Positions 15,847 through 26,417 of a stretch of DNA of 64,000 nucleotides are shown piece by piece. Location of the stretch: contig NZ_PEIB01000030.1 of assembly GCF_004116385.1 (NCBI RefSeq), positions 1 to 64,000 of the forward strand. The letters run 5' to 3'. How positions within the stretch are numbered: position 1 is the first letter of the stretch; the number at the start of each line of letters is the position of its first letter. The stretch is from Veronia nyctiphanis. GTDB taxonomy: Bacteria > Pseudomonadota > Gammaproteobacteria > Enterobacterales > Vibrionaceae. The notes below the pieces were generated by a model. It saw only the letters and a list, made by a program, of their open reading frames with translations, was not told the DNA's origin and did no database searches. The position numbers and the translations under genes are program-made.

Positions 15847-16446
15847 ATGCCAAAAGTAGGAATGCCAGACATCAGAAAGCCCCAACTTGTCCGAGCAACA
15901 ATGGCAGTGATTGATCGTGTCGGTTTGCACGGCGCAAGTATCTCTCTGATCAGCAAAGAGGCAGGCGTATCAACAGGCATTATTAATCACTACTTTGGCG
16001 GAAAAGACGGCCTGCTCGAAGAGACAATGCGGGAGGTTCTTCGACAGTTATCTAAGAGTGTGAGCGATAGACTGAGAAAATTACCGAAAGACGCACATCG
16101 GGAACGCATTAACGCCATTGTCTCGGGTAATTTTGACGGCTACCAAACTGACAACAAGGTCGCAAAAACGTGGCTCGCATTCTGGGCTTTTTCCATGCAC
16201 AACCCTGAACTTAAACGCCTGCAACATGTGAACGAAAAACGCCTGTTATCTCACCTGAAACGTGAGCTTAAAGCACTGTTGCCTCAGAATAACGCGGAAC
16301 TTGCGGCACTCGGCGTTGCCGCATTGATTGACGGCATCTGGCTTCGGGGAACTTTAAACCCATCAGGGATAGACCTCGATACAGCCAAACGCATCATTAA
16401 CGATTACCTGAACATGCAGCTCAGTCTGACCCCTCATACGCATTAA
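15847..16446 (+). CDS. betI: Choline-responsive TetR-family repressor BetI
   Basis: A 199-residue transcription factor that represses its own operon until choline is present. The N-terminal DNA-binding domain is complete ([20 protein letters not shown], then [18 protein letters not shown] as the helix-turn-helix, about residues 34-51), followed by the BetI-type ligand domain with the characteristic [19 protein letters not shown] (about 108-126) and ALIDGIWLR (about 161-169). It is the first gene of betI-betB-betA-choXWV, all on the plus strand with short gaps, and has a palindromic operator just upstream. Length matches the family (about 195-200). Confidence 0.93.
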   Translation: MPKVGMPDIRKPQLVRATMAVIDRVGLHGASISLISKEAGVSTGIINHYFGGKDGLLEETMREVLRQLSKSVSDRLRKLPKDAHRERINAIVSGNFDGYQTDNKVAKTWLAFWAFSMHNPELKRLQHVNEKRLLSHLKRELKALLPQNNAELAALGVAALIDGIWLRGTLNPSGIDLDTAKRIINDYLNMQLSLTPHTH

Positions 16447-16460
16447 AGAAGACTCAACAC

Positions 16461-17914
16461 ATGAATTCACTTTATATACACGGTAAATCGGTCCCAGCAA
16501 CGTCTGGCGAAACACTCGAAACATACAATCCGGCAACCGGACATGTCCTTGCGAAACTTGAACACGCCGCACGTTCAGATGTCGAGCAGGCGATTGAATC
16601 TGCGCAGCAAGGTTTCAAAATCTGGTCGGCCATGACAGCCACTGAGCGCAGCCGTATTTTGCTCAAAGCAGTCGAAATACTTAGAGTTCGAAACAAAGAG
16701 CTGGCTGAATTGGAAGTGCAAGATACTGGCAAGCCGATACAAGAAGCGCTGTACGTTGATATCGAGACAGGTGCAGATGTTATCGAATACTTTGCAGGCC
16801 TCGCCCCGGGCCTTCAGGGTGAGCAACAGCCACTGAGCGAGAATCAGTTTTTCTATACCCGTCGCGAACCGCTGGGTGTTTGTGCTGGTATCGGCGCATG
16901 GAACTACCCCATTCAGATTGCGATGTGGAAATCTGCACCTGCCCTTGCCGCTGGCAACGCATGGTGTTCAAACCTTCAGAAGAAACACCGCTCACCACAC
17001 TGAAGCTTGCAGAAATATTCACGGAAGCAGGCTTACCTGATGGCGTCTTCAATGTTGTTCAGGGCGACCGTCGAGTCGGCGAGATGCTGACCCGTCACCC
17101 TGCTATCGCCAAAGTCTCGTTTACTGGCGAGACAGGAACAGGTAAAGCGGTGATGGCGGCAAGCGCTGAAACCCTCAAACCAGTCACCATGGAGCTGGGC
17201 GGAAAATCAGCCATGCTGATTTTTGATGATGCCAAACTTGATGATGCTGTCTCGGCAGCGATGGTTGCCAACTTCTATACCCAAGGCGAAGTGTGTACTC
17301 ACGGTACGCGCGTCTATGTGCATGACAACATCTATGAAGAGTTCCTCTCTCGTCTGAAAAACCGCACTGAAAAACTGGTCGTGGGTGACCCGATGGATAT
17401 GGATACCCAGATTGGCGCACTGATCTCGAAAAAGCATCTGGCGAAAGTGCTCGACGCTATTGAAACTGCTAAGCAAAGCGGCGCGAGGCTACTGACGGGT
17501 GGCTATCAAGTCACTGAAAACGGACTTGAAGCAGGTAATTTCGTCATTCCAACCGTGTTTGCCGATTGTGATGAGAGCATGGCCCATGTGCAGCACGAGA
17601 TTTTCGGACCAGTCATGTCTGTCTTGCCTTTCAGCAATGAAGACGAAGTGATTGCTCGAGCAAACAATACCCACTATGGGCTGGCTGCGGGGCTGTTCAC
17701 CCAGAACCTTCAGCGGGCCCACCGCGTGATCCATCAGTTAGAGGCAGGTATTTGCTGGGTTAACACCTGGGGTGATTCGCCAGCACAGATGCCTGTCGGT
17801 GGCTATAAGCAATCCGGCATTGGCCGTGAAAATGGCCCTGAAACGCTACATCACTACACGCAAACCAAGAGTGTATTGATAGAGCTTGGCGATTACGACA
17901 GTCCCTACGCCTAA
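16461..17914 (+). CDS. betB: Betaine aldehyde dehydrogenase, with one apparent frameshift
   Basis: Catalyses the NAD(P)-dependent oxidation of betaine aldehyde to glycine betaine, an osmoprotectant. The first frame gives the N-terminal half through PALAAGNA. One base is missing at about 16961 (AA read as A), and the second frame continues [20 protein letters not shown] to the end. With the base restored the protein is 484 residues, the normal BetB size. Catalytic elements are present: the general-base Glu in [12 protein letters not shown] and the nucleophilic Cys in [11 protein letters not shown], plus the cofactor site [12 protein letters not shown]. The intact ends and normal length argue for a sequencing undercall. 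Confidence 0.9.
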
Positions 17915-17927
17915 GTCACGGAGACAC

Positions 17928-19620
17928 ATGATGGAAAATAGCTACGATTACATCATCGTTGGCGCAGGCTCTGCTGGCTGTGTGCTTGCAGACAGATTGA
18001 CAGCATCTGGCGAGTATTCGGTGTTGCTTCTCGAGGCAGGCGGTTCAGACAAAAGCATCTTTATCCAGATGCCAACGGCACTCTCATACCCGATGAACAC
18101 TGAGAAGTATGCCTGGCAGTTTGAAACCGACAGCGAAGAAGGTCTTGATGGACGCCAACTGCATTGCCCTCGCGGAAAGGTGCTGGGCGGCAGCTCATCC
18201 ATCAACGGTATGGTTTATGTCAGAGGCCATGCTTGCGACTTTGATGAATGGCAAGAGCACGGCGCAGACGGCTGGGACTACCAGCATTGTCTGCCCTATT
18301 TCAAACGCGCAGAAAGCTGGATGGGCGGCGAGACAGAATACCGTGGTGGTAACGGCCCGCTTGGCACCTGTGCTGGCAATAATATGGAACTTAACCCGCT
18401 CTATCAGGCATTTATTGATGCCGGAGAGGACGCGGGTTACCCGAAAACCGCTGATTACAATGCCTATCAACAGGAAGGCTTTGGCACCATGCACATGACC
18501 GTTGACGGCGGTGTCAGGGCATCAACGTCTAATGCTTACCTGAAAAGAGCGAAAAAACGTGACAACCTGACCGTACTCAAACATGTTCAGGCGCATAAAG
18601 TATTGCTCGATGGCAAGACGGCTGTTGGCATACAGTTTGAACAAAAAGGTAAGGTTAAAACGGCACATGCCAATCGTGAGGTGATCTCCAGCGCAGGCTC
18701 TATCGGCTCGGTGCAACTGCTGCAGCACTCAGGGATCGGTCCTGAGAGCCTACTGAAAAAAGCCGGTGTGGAGGTCAAACACCACTTACCGGGTGTTGGC
18801 GAAAACCTTCAGGACCATCTCGAAGTGTATTTTCAGTACCATTGCCACCAGCCCATCACTTTGAATGGCAAATTGGACTTAGTCAGCAAAGGGCTGATTG
18901 GTGCAGAGTGGATCCTCACCCGCAAAGGCTGGGTGCCACCAATCACTTTGAGTCGTGTGCCTTTATTCGCTCTCGTAAAGGCCTCAAGTGGCCAAACATT
19001 CAGTATCACTTTTTACCCGCCGCGATGCGCTATGACGGACAGGCCGCGTTCGACGGGCACGGTTTTCAGGTGCATGTGGGACCAAATAAACCGCAAAGTC
19101 GCGGCAGCGTTGCGATTACGTCCCCCAATCCGAAAGACAACCCAAGCATTCATTTTAACTACATCTCGACCGAACAAGACCGCCAAGACTGGCGTGATTG
19201 TATTCGCCTTACACGGGAAATTCTCGCGCAGCCAGCCATGGACAATTATCGCGGAGAAGAGATTCAGCCCGGTCAAAACGTTACCAGCGACGACGCGATT
19301 GACGAGTGGGTCAAACAGAATGTGGAAAGTGCCTACCACCCATCTTGTACCTGCAAAATGGGGGCTGACGACGACGAGATGGCTGTCGTCGACAATCAGT
19401 GCCGAGTCCGTGGTATCGATAAACTGCGTGTGGTTGATTCCTCGATCTTTCCAACCATTCCCAACGGCAACTTAAATGCGCCCACCATCATGGTGGCGGA
19501 AAGGGCGGCAGACATGATTTGGGCAATCCCCTATTAGCAGCGGCTGATGCCCCGGTATGGATAGCGGAAGACTGGCAAGCCACTCAACGAACAGGGGTCG
19601 CCAAACGTCCTAAAACCTGA
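17928..19620 (+). CDS. betA: Choline dehydrogenase, with two apparent frameshifts
   Basis: A membrane-associated GMC-family flavoprotein that oxidises choline to betaine aldehyde. The FAD-binding motif is at the start ([19 protein letters not shown], residues 5-23), the GMC signatures follow ([18 protein letters not shown]), and the C-terminal part carries [12 protein letters not shown] and [17 protein letters not shown]. Single bases are missing near 18928 (CC read as C) and near 19520 (GGGG read as GGG). Restoring both extends the C-terminus through [18 protein letters not shown] to a stop at 19620 and gives 564 residues, normal for BetA. ATG 17928 follows CACGGAG. Second enzyme gene of the betaine operon. 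Confidence 0.9.
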
Positions 19621-19661
19621 CACTCACTTATGAAGACAAGAACGTCTACAAACGACAAGGA

Positions 19662-20605
19662 ATGATGATGAAAACTTTCTCAAAAACGCTGATCGCAGCA
19701 AGCTTAATGGCCTCAGGCAGCGTTTATGCTGGTCAGTGTGACACCGTACGTTTCGCCGATGTTGGCTGGACAGATATCACTGCCACCACAGCCGTCACAT
19801 CAGAAATTCTGAAAGGGCTGGGATACAAAACAAAAACAGAATTACTTTCTGTACCCGTCACATACTCCTCAATGGCTAATGGTGACATTGATGTATTCCT
19901 CGGCAACTGGATGCCAACCATGGAAGGCGACATCGCCAAATACCGCGAAGCGGGTACGGTAGAAACCGTCGGCGCGAACCTCGAAGGTGCTAAGTACACG
20001 CTGGCCGTACCTCAGTACGTATACGATGCAGGCGTGAAAAGCTTTGCCGACATCGCCAAACACGCTGACAAATTCAAAGGCCGTATTTACGGTATTGAGC
20101 CGGGCAATGACGGTAACCGCCTGATCCAATCGATGATCGAGCTAACGCATTTGGCCTTGAAGATTTCAACGTCGTTGAATCAAGTGAAGCTGGCATGCTG
20201 TCACAAGTGACCCGCGCCGTTCGCCGCAACCAATGGATTGTCTACCTTGGCTGGGCACCGCACCCAATGAACAGCAATGTCGATATGGCATACCTGGCGG
20301 GAGGAGACTACTACTTTGGTCCTAACTATGGCGGCGCTAACGTCTACACCAATGTGCGCAGTAACTACCTGTCAGAATGTAAAAATGTTGGCGGCCTGCT
20401 GAAGAACCTGACATTTACGCTGGAAATGGAAAATGCCCTGATGGAGCAGATCCTGAACCAGAATGTGAAACCGGAGAAAGCGGCACAACAATGGCTGAAA
20501 GCCAACCCTGAGTCTGTTTCAAAATGGCTCAACAACGTCACTTCAAAAGATGGCAAACCAGGTAGTGAGGTTGTGGCCTCTTACCTTAAACAGGTGAAAG
20601 CCTAA
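19662..20605 (+). CDS. choX: Choline ABC transporter substrate-binding protein, with one apparent frameshift
   Basis: The periplasmic binding protein that delivers choline (or betaine) to the ChoWV transporter. A Sec signal peptide (MKTFSKTLIAASLMASGSVY) precedes the OpuAC-type domain: TVRFADVGWTDITATTAVTS, GDIDVFLGNWMPTM and WIVYLGWAPHPMN, whose aromatic residues normally form the quaternary-amine cage. A base is missing near 20140 (AA read as A); restoring it joins both frames into 314 residues, the normal size. Three consecutive ATGs occur at 19662, 19665 and 19668; AAGGA favours the last. It is followed by choW after 48 nt. Confidence 0.88.
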
Positions 20606-20653
20606 TCAATATCAAGGTGGGCGATGCCCACCTTTTAACACTAAGGCGGTAGT

Positions 20654-21499
20654 GTGAATTTCATTACGGACAATAAAATCCCTCTGGGTGAATGGATGGA
20701 GTCAGGCGTCGACTGGCTGACCATCAATGCTGCGGGCTTTTTTGACACCATTTCTCTGGTGCTTGAAACCCTTGTTCTTTCTCTTATCGACGGCTTTCAG
20801 TGGCTTCACCCTGCAGTCCCTATTCTTCTGACTGCCTCACTGGCGTGGTTTCTGCACCGCAGTATCCCGCTGGTTGCCTTCATTGTGCTGGCGCTACTGA
20901 CCATATTGAACCTCGGTTACTGGCAAGAAATGCTGGAGACCTTCGTACTGGTTCTTGCTGCAACCTTTATCTCCGTGCTCATCGGTGTCCCACTTGGGAT
21001 CATGGCCGCACACCGACCATGGTTATACACCGCCATGAGACCGATTTTGGATTTGATGCAGACGGTACCGACCTTCGTGTATTTGATCCCAACGCTGGTA
21101 CTGTTTGGGCTGGGCATTGTACCGGGCCTGATTTCCACCATCATTTTTGCGATTGCCGCACCAATCCGGCTGACGCACCTTGGGATCACCAAAGTCCCTG
21201 AAGAACTGCTGGAAGCAGGAAAAGCCTTCGGTGCCAGTCGCCGTCAACTGTTGTTCAAAGTAGAGCTGCCTGCTGCGCTGCCGAGCATCATGGCAGGCGT
21301 AACGCAATGCATCATGCTGTCACTCTCGATGGTCGTCATCGCTGCGTTGGTTGGGGCTGACGGTCTGGGCAAACCCGTTGTACGTGCTCTGAATACAGTG
21401 AACATTTCTCAAGGCTTTGAAGCAGGCCTTGCCATTGTATTGGTGGCTATTATTTTTGACCGCCTGTTTACGGCACCACGCCGTCGTGGAGTTGAGTGA
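20654..21499 (+). CDS. choW: Choline ABC transporter permease
   Basis: Inner-membrane permease of the choline/betaine importer, 281 residues, of the ProW/OpuAB type. Several membrane segments are visible (about residues 25-45, 52-75, 85-110, 130-160, 185-215, 240-265). The EAA loop that contacts the ATPase is seen as EELLEAGKAFGASRRQLLFK around residues 178-197. GTG 20654 has AAGGCGG upstream. The stop TGA overlaps the first base of the choV ATG, indicating translational coupling. Third transporter-linked gene of the betaine operon. Confidence 0.92.
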   Translation: MNFITDNKIPLGEWMESGVDWLTINAAGFFDTISLVLETLVLSLIDGFQWLHPAVPILLTASLAWFLHRSIPLVAFIVLALLTILNLGYWQEMLETFVLVLAATFISVLIGVPLGIMAAHRPWLYTAMRPILDLMQTVPTFVYLIPTLVLFGLGIVPGLISTIIFAIAAPIRLTHLGITKVPEELLEAGKAFGASRRQLLFKVELPAALPSIMAGVTQCIMLSLSMVVIAALVGADGLGKPVVRALNTVNISQGFEAGLAIVLVAIIFDRLFTAPRRRGVE

Positions 21500-22710
21500 T
21501 GAAGGCTATTTCAATCAAAAACCTCGACGTCGTGTTTGGCGACAAACCAGAGAAAGCGCTGGCCTTGCTGGATCAGGGAAAGACCCGACAGCAGATTATT
21601 GATGAAACGCAGCAGGTTGTGGGGGTCGATAATGTCTCACTGGATGTAGCTCAAGGTGAGATATGCGTTCTGATGGGGCTGTCAGGCTCAGGCAAGTCCA
21701 GTTTACTGCGTGCAATAAACGGCCTGAATACTGTTAGTCGCGGCGAACTGCTCATCAAGGACGGTGACCGTTCTGTTGACGTTGCAAGCTGCAGTGACAA
21801 TACATTGAGAGACCTTCGGACTCACCGCACCTCCATGGTCTTCCAGAAATTTGCTCTGATGCCTTGGCTAACCGTCATCGACAATGTCGCGTTTGGTCTC
21901 GACATAAAAGGAATGAGTAAAAAAGCGCGCCGGACCAAAGCCTGTGAGCAGCTGGAAATGGTTGGCCTTGCTGAATGGCAAAACAAGTATCCACACGAGC
22001 TGTCTGGCGGCATGCAGCAGCGGGTTGGTCTTGCCCGTGCGTTCGCCATGGATACCGACATATTGCTGATGGATGAGCCATTTTCGGCGCTCGATCCGCT
22101 GATCAGGGCCCAGCTACAAGACGAGCTGCTGACGCTGCAAAAGACACTCAATAAAACCATTGTCTTTGTCAGCCACGATCTCGATGAAGCCCTGAAGATC
22201 GGCAATAACATTGCGATCATGGAGTCTGGCAAACTGATCCAACACGGCAAACCAGAAGATATCGTGCTAAATCCTAATTCACAGTATGTGAAAGACTTCG
22301 TAGCACACACTAACCCGCTGAATGTACTTCGAGGCAAGAGCTTAATGAAGCCGAGAGCGTCACTGACCACCAGCCTTGATAGTTGGCAGGTCTGTGAAGG
22401 CGTCTGGCTGGAGCATACGAAAACAGGCTTTGAAGTCGCAAAGCCCAACGCTATTGCGACCAAAACGCTGAGTATGGAAGAGCTTGATACGCAATTTGCG
22501 GATAACAGCACCCTAATTGTTGTTCCGGGAGATATCAGCATGCGAGATGCGATAAGGCTGAAAAAGCAAAGCCAATATCCGTTAGTGTTGCAAGAACAAG
22601 GGACACTCATTGGCGTGCTTGGCGACGAGCAACTCTACGATGCTTTGCTCGGTAATCTTCCCGAGCAACCAGCTATTAAAACGGCGAAAGTGACCAAAGA
22701 GGTCGCTTAG
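21499..22710 (+). CDS. choV: Choline ABC transporter ATP-binding protein
   Basis: The ATPase that powers choline import, 403 residues from ATG 21499 (one-base overlap with the choW stop; the in-frame GTG at 21496 is less likely). It has a long ProV-type N-terminal segment before Walker A (LMGLSGSGKSSLLRA, about residues 57-71), then the ABC signature LSGGMQQRVGLARAF (about 167-181), Walker B ILLMDEPFSALDPL (about 188-201) and the switch VSHDLDEAL. The C-terminal 130 residues form an extra regulatory region in the place of the CBS pair of ProV, but I cannot identify clear CBS motifs. Last gene of the operon, followed by a strong terminator. Confidence 0.92.
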   Translation: MKAISIKNLDVVFGDKPEKALALLDQGKTRQQIIDETQQVVGVDNVSLDVAQGEICVLMGLSGSGKSSLLRAINGLNTVSRGELLIKDGDRSVDVASCSDNTLRDLRTHRTSMVFQKFALMPWLTVIDNVAFGLDIKGMSKKARRTKACEQLEMVGLAEWQNKYPHELSGGMQQRVGLARAFAMDTDILLMDEPFSALDPLIRAQLQDELLTLQKTLNKTIVFVSHDLDEALKIGNNIAIMESGKLIQHGKPEDIVLNPNSQYVKDFVAHTNPLNVLRGKSLMKPRASLTTSLDSWQVCEGVWLEHTKTGFEVAKPNAIATKTLSMEELDTQFADNSTLIVVPGDISMRDAIRLKKQSQYPLVLQEQGTLIGVLGDEQLYDALLGNLPEQPAIKTAKVTKEVA

Positions 22711-22724
22711 ATAACTGAGAAACG

Positions 22725-22758
22725 AAAAAGCGCGGGTATCTGAACCCGCGCTTTTTTT
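22725..22758. terminator. Bidirectional terminator between choV and the chemoreceptor gene
   Basis: AAAAAGCGCGGGT and ACCCGCGCTTTTT form a long GC-rich stem with an ATCTGA loop, flanked by A and T runs, so it can stop transcription from both converging genes. Confidence 0.9.
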
Positions 22759-22773
22759 ATGTGAGACAGAGAA

Positions 22774-25183
22774 TCAGCCCGCTTTCGCTTTGGTAGTGAA
22801 GAACTCAACAAGCTCCAACAGATTTTCTGATTCTGACGCCAAGTTCTCGCTCGATGCAGTAGTTTCTTCCGCTAAGCCTGAGTTTTGCTGCGTCATGTCG
22901 TCCATCTCTGAGATGGCTTTATTGATTTCCGCAATCCCCTGCGTCTGCTCTTTGGTTGCACCATTGATGGTAGAAATCAGTGTTGACACCTCTTTAATCG
23001 CTTCGACGATTTCAAGCAGGTTATCGCCGGATTCACGCACCAGATGTGTACCGTCTTTAATTTTGCTAACACTCTTATTGATAAGCTCTTTAATTTCTAC
23101 CGATGCCTTGGCACTTCGTTGAGCAAGATTACGCACCTCACCTGCCACTACAGCAAAGCCCCTACCTGCTCGCCGGCTCTTGCAGCCTCAACCGCCGCGT
23201 TCAACGCAAGTAGTTGGTCTGGAAGGCGATTTCGTTAATCACGCCTATGATATCTGAAATCTCCTTACTCGATGCTTCTATCTCAGACATTGCTGAGACA
23301 GCGCCGGTGACAACTTTTCCGCCTCGCTCTGCTTTTTCTGTCGCCGAATCGGAGAGCTCGTTGGCCTGCTGGGCATTCTCTGCACTTTGGGTGACCGTCG
23401 CAGTTAACTCCTGCATACTGGCCGAGGTTTCTTCAAGACTTGCGGATTGCGCTTCTGTACGCTCGCTAAGATCAATTGTTCCTGTCTTGATTTCCTTCGA
23501 TGCCGAGCTGACCGACGAAGCCACTTCACTGATGTCCGTCACCAGTTCATTAAGTCGGGAAATGGTGGAGTTCAGCGCTTGCCTGACTGGCTCAAATTCT
23601 TTGTCGAGCGGCTGTTCAATAGACTGTGTCAGGTCACCTTTAGAAAGGGTGAACAACAAGTCGCTGATCATTGACACCGCAAACTTCTTGGCCGTAATGT
23701 CACTGGCGTATTTCACCACTTTAAATGGACGCCCATTGACATCTGGGATGGGGTTGTAAGAGGCTTGGATCCATATTTCCCTGCCCCCTTTGCCGAACCG
23801 CTGGAACTCACCACTTTCAAACTCCCCACGATTCAGTTTTCCCCAAAAGCCTTTGTACTCTGCGGAATTAGCATGGTTCGGATCAACAAACATTGAATGG
23901 TGACGCCCCACAATTTCATTGAGGCTATACCCTACTGTCGCGAGGAAATTTTCATTGGCATGGCGAATGGTGCCGTCCATATCAAACTCAATCACAGCCT
24001 GAGATTTTCCTATTGCCTCAATCTGTCCTGAGTAGTCCGCATTTTTAACAGTTTGGGCTGTAATATCCGTCGCGTACTTAACGACCTTAAACGGTTTACC
24101 TGATGCATCCATAATCGGGTTATAGGACGCTTGGATCCATATTTCCTGCCCGGATTTATTCACCCGTTTGTATTCTCCAGCCTGAAATTCGCCTTCGCCA
24201 AGACGTTTCCAGAAATCTTTATACTCCGCCGTTTCTCGGTAGCTGGCATCAACAAATATTCTGTGATGCTTGCCTTTGATTTCACCTAACTCATAGCCGA
24301 CAGCATGCAGGAAGTTTTCATTAGCGGAGATAATGGTGCCGTCCAGCTCAAACTCAATCACTGCCTGAGATTTTCCTATTGCCTCAATCTGGCCGGAGTA
24401 ATCAGCACTTTGTAATTTCTGGGTAGTAATGTCGCTGGCAAATTTCACCACTTTAAATGGCTTGCCGGACATATCAAAAATCGGATTATAAGAAGCTTGA
24501 ATCCATATTTCTCTACCATTTTTGCCAACGCGATGAAATTCGCCGGACATAAATTCGCCTTTCGCCAAGTCTTTCCAGAAACGTTGATATTCTGTCGACT
24601 GGCTGTATTTTGTTTCGACAAACATTGAGTGGTGTTTGCCCTGTATTTCTTCGAGACTATAGCCAACCGTGCTCAGGAAATTGGGATTGGCCGTAATAAT
24701 GGTGCCATCGAGTTCAAATTCAATGACCGCTTGGCTCTTGTGGATAGCCTCAATCTGACCGCTAAAGTCAGCATTTCTTAACTTCTGCTCAGTAATATCT
24801 GTGGCGAACTTTACCACGCGAGCAAGCTTGCCGTTACGGTCACGAATGGGGTTATATGTCGCCTGTATCCATATTGGGCGGTTGCCTTTAGCGAGCCTCG
24901 GAAACTCTGATGCCTGAAACTGTCCGCGTCCCAGAGAGGCCCAAAAATCTTTGTACTCGCTGGACTTTGCATATGCAGGGTCAACAAACATCGAGTGATG
25001 CTTGCCTTTGATTTCAGATAAGGAGTAACCCATGGCCTTCAGGAAATTCTCATTGGCATCAATGATCGTTCCATCCATTTTAAACTCAATAATTGCTTGA
25101 GATTTACTTAACGCTTCTACTTTTTCTTGAGCAAAGTAATGCTTATCGTCATGGCCCAATAAACCACCCCAAATGCCTGACAT
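22774..25183 (-). CDS. Soluble chemoreceptor with four tandem PAS domains, two apparent frameshifts
   Basis: A cytoplasmic methyl-accepting chemotaxis protein of about 803 residues, with no membrane segment. Four PAS domains of about 121 residues each follow one another (repeats of QAVIEFELDGTI, GKHHSMFVD and IWIQASYNPI), starting near residues 20, 141, 262 and 383. A short linker and the MCP signalling helix follow. Missing single bases near 23213 and 23166 interrupt the conserved tip; restoring them gives [20 protein letters not shown] followed by [12 protein letters not shown]. The start is ATG 25183, after CGGGGGAC. PAS repeats of this kind often bind haem or FAD and sense redox or oxygen. 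Lone gene. Confidence 0.88.
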
Positions 25184-25414
25184 ATGTCCCCCGACTAATA
25201 GACAATGGTACAAAATAAATATTAGTTAAAATTACACACCTTTGTATAAATAATAACCAAACAAAATTTTATAGCTCGCTATTTAACGAAATCAAATAAT
25301 TAGCGTTAATAACGTATAACGTTCTGAAGTGTATATTTGGGAGAAAAAAGAGAAGATCAGACAACATATTTATACAGGGATAAATACGGTTAAAGACGCA
25401 ATAAAGTATTTAGT
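25184..25414. other. AT-rich intergenic region
   Basis: No gene. It contains the upstream region of the chemoreceptor gene. I see no defined motif. Confidence 0.4.
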
Positions 25415-26317
25415 TTAATAAGAATTAAAAAAGCCAACCTTAAAGGTTGGCTTTTTTACAACACGTTTATTTAACGCCAAGTCTCGTAGACGCTCATTTA
25501 GATAGCTGTCTGCAGTGTGACGTTCTGACAAAACCACTTCTGGTTTCGGGTGCAAAAACAGCGGCAATGAGATGCGCGCTTTCGTCATATCCGCACCTTC
25601 AGGATTAATCACACGGTGAGTGGTCGATGGGAAGTATCCGCCAGAGGCTTCTTGCAACATATCACCGATGTTGATGATCAGGTTTCCGAAGTCGCAAGGT
25701 ACGTCCAACCATTGATCAGCGGTACCTTTTACCTGCAAGCCAGGCTCGTTTGCCGCAGGCAAAACGGTGAGCAAGTTGATATCTTCATGGGCTGCGGCAC
25801 GGATTGCACCCGGCTCTTCATCCCCTTTCATTGGCGGATAATGCAGCACACGCAGTAAGGTTTGCTCACTGCCTTCGATCATGGTCGACAGTGGCTGTGA
25901 AAAACCAGACGCGATATTTTCAGGAGAATGCTCCTGAACCCATGACAGCAAAAGCTGAGCGAGTTTATTGGCTTGCACATAGTAGTCGCTAAGCTCCTCA
26001 CGCAAACTTTCAGGACATTGGCCCCATGGGTAATAGTGGAAGTACTCTTTGATGTCTTTCTTCGTGTGTCCCTTAGCCACTTCCGATACCGTTGACGGGA
26101 AAAAGCCATCTTGGGTTGCAACATTGAACTGGAAGTTATTTTTTTCGTCTGTGTTGAAGAACGCGTTCCAGTTTTTATAAATCGAAGAAACATGATCCAT
26201 GCTAAGCGGATGGTTTTTAAGAACACCAAAGCCTGTATAACGGAGAGATTCAACAAACTTCTCAGCAGCATCAGGTGCGTTAAAGTCAACAGCTTCCAAT
26301 TTCATCAGAGTACTCAC
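25415..26317 (-). CDS. Isopenicillin-N-synthase-like 2-oxoglutarate/Fe(II) oxygenase
   Basis: A 300-residue non-haem iron oxygenase of the 2OG-Fe(II) superfamily. An N-terminal DIOX_N region (AEKFVESLRYTGFGVLKNHP) precedes the jelly-roll core. Iron ligands are visible as the H-x-D pair in AAAHEDINLLTVLPA (about residues 184-198) and the distal His in STTHRVINP (about 233-241), and the 2-oxoglutarate-binding Arg in KARISLPLFLHP. Substrate unknown; relatives hydroxylate or cyclise small molecules. GTG 26317 is the first start; ATG four codons later is possible. A terminator hairpin is embedded in the final codons. Lone gene. Confidence 0.85.
   Translation of the reverse strand: MSTLMKLEAVDFNAPDAAEKFVESLRYTGFGVLKNHPLSMDHVSSIYKNWNAFFNTDEKNNFQFNVATQDGFFPSTVSEVAKGHTKKDIKEYFHYYPWGQCPESLREELSDYYVQANKLAQLLLSWVQEHSPENIASGFSQPLSTMIEGSEQTLLRVLHYPPMKGDEEPGAIRAAAHEDINLLTVLPAANEPGLQVKGTADQWLDVPCDFGNLIINIGDMLQEASGGYFPSTTHRVINPEGADMTKARISLPLFLHPKPEVVLSERHTADSYLNERLRDLALNKRVVKKPTFKVGFFNSY
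25424..25457 (-). terminator. Terminator embedded in the 3' end of the oxygenase gene
   Basis: AAAAAAGCCAACC and GGTTGGCTTTTTT form a strong stem with a run of T on each strand. The hairpin encodes the last residues KKPTFKVGFF of the oxygenase; the stop codon lies beyond it at 25417-25415. Such overlap of coding and terminator sequence is uncommon. Confidence 0.8.
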
Positions 26318-26417
26318 TTTTGTCTATGTGCTTTTCGCCGCGATTCTAACATCGCCGTTCATTCATACAAACCTAGAATTAGATCATTGATCACAATTTT
26401 ATGATGCATCTTGTTAG

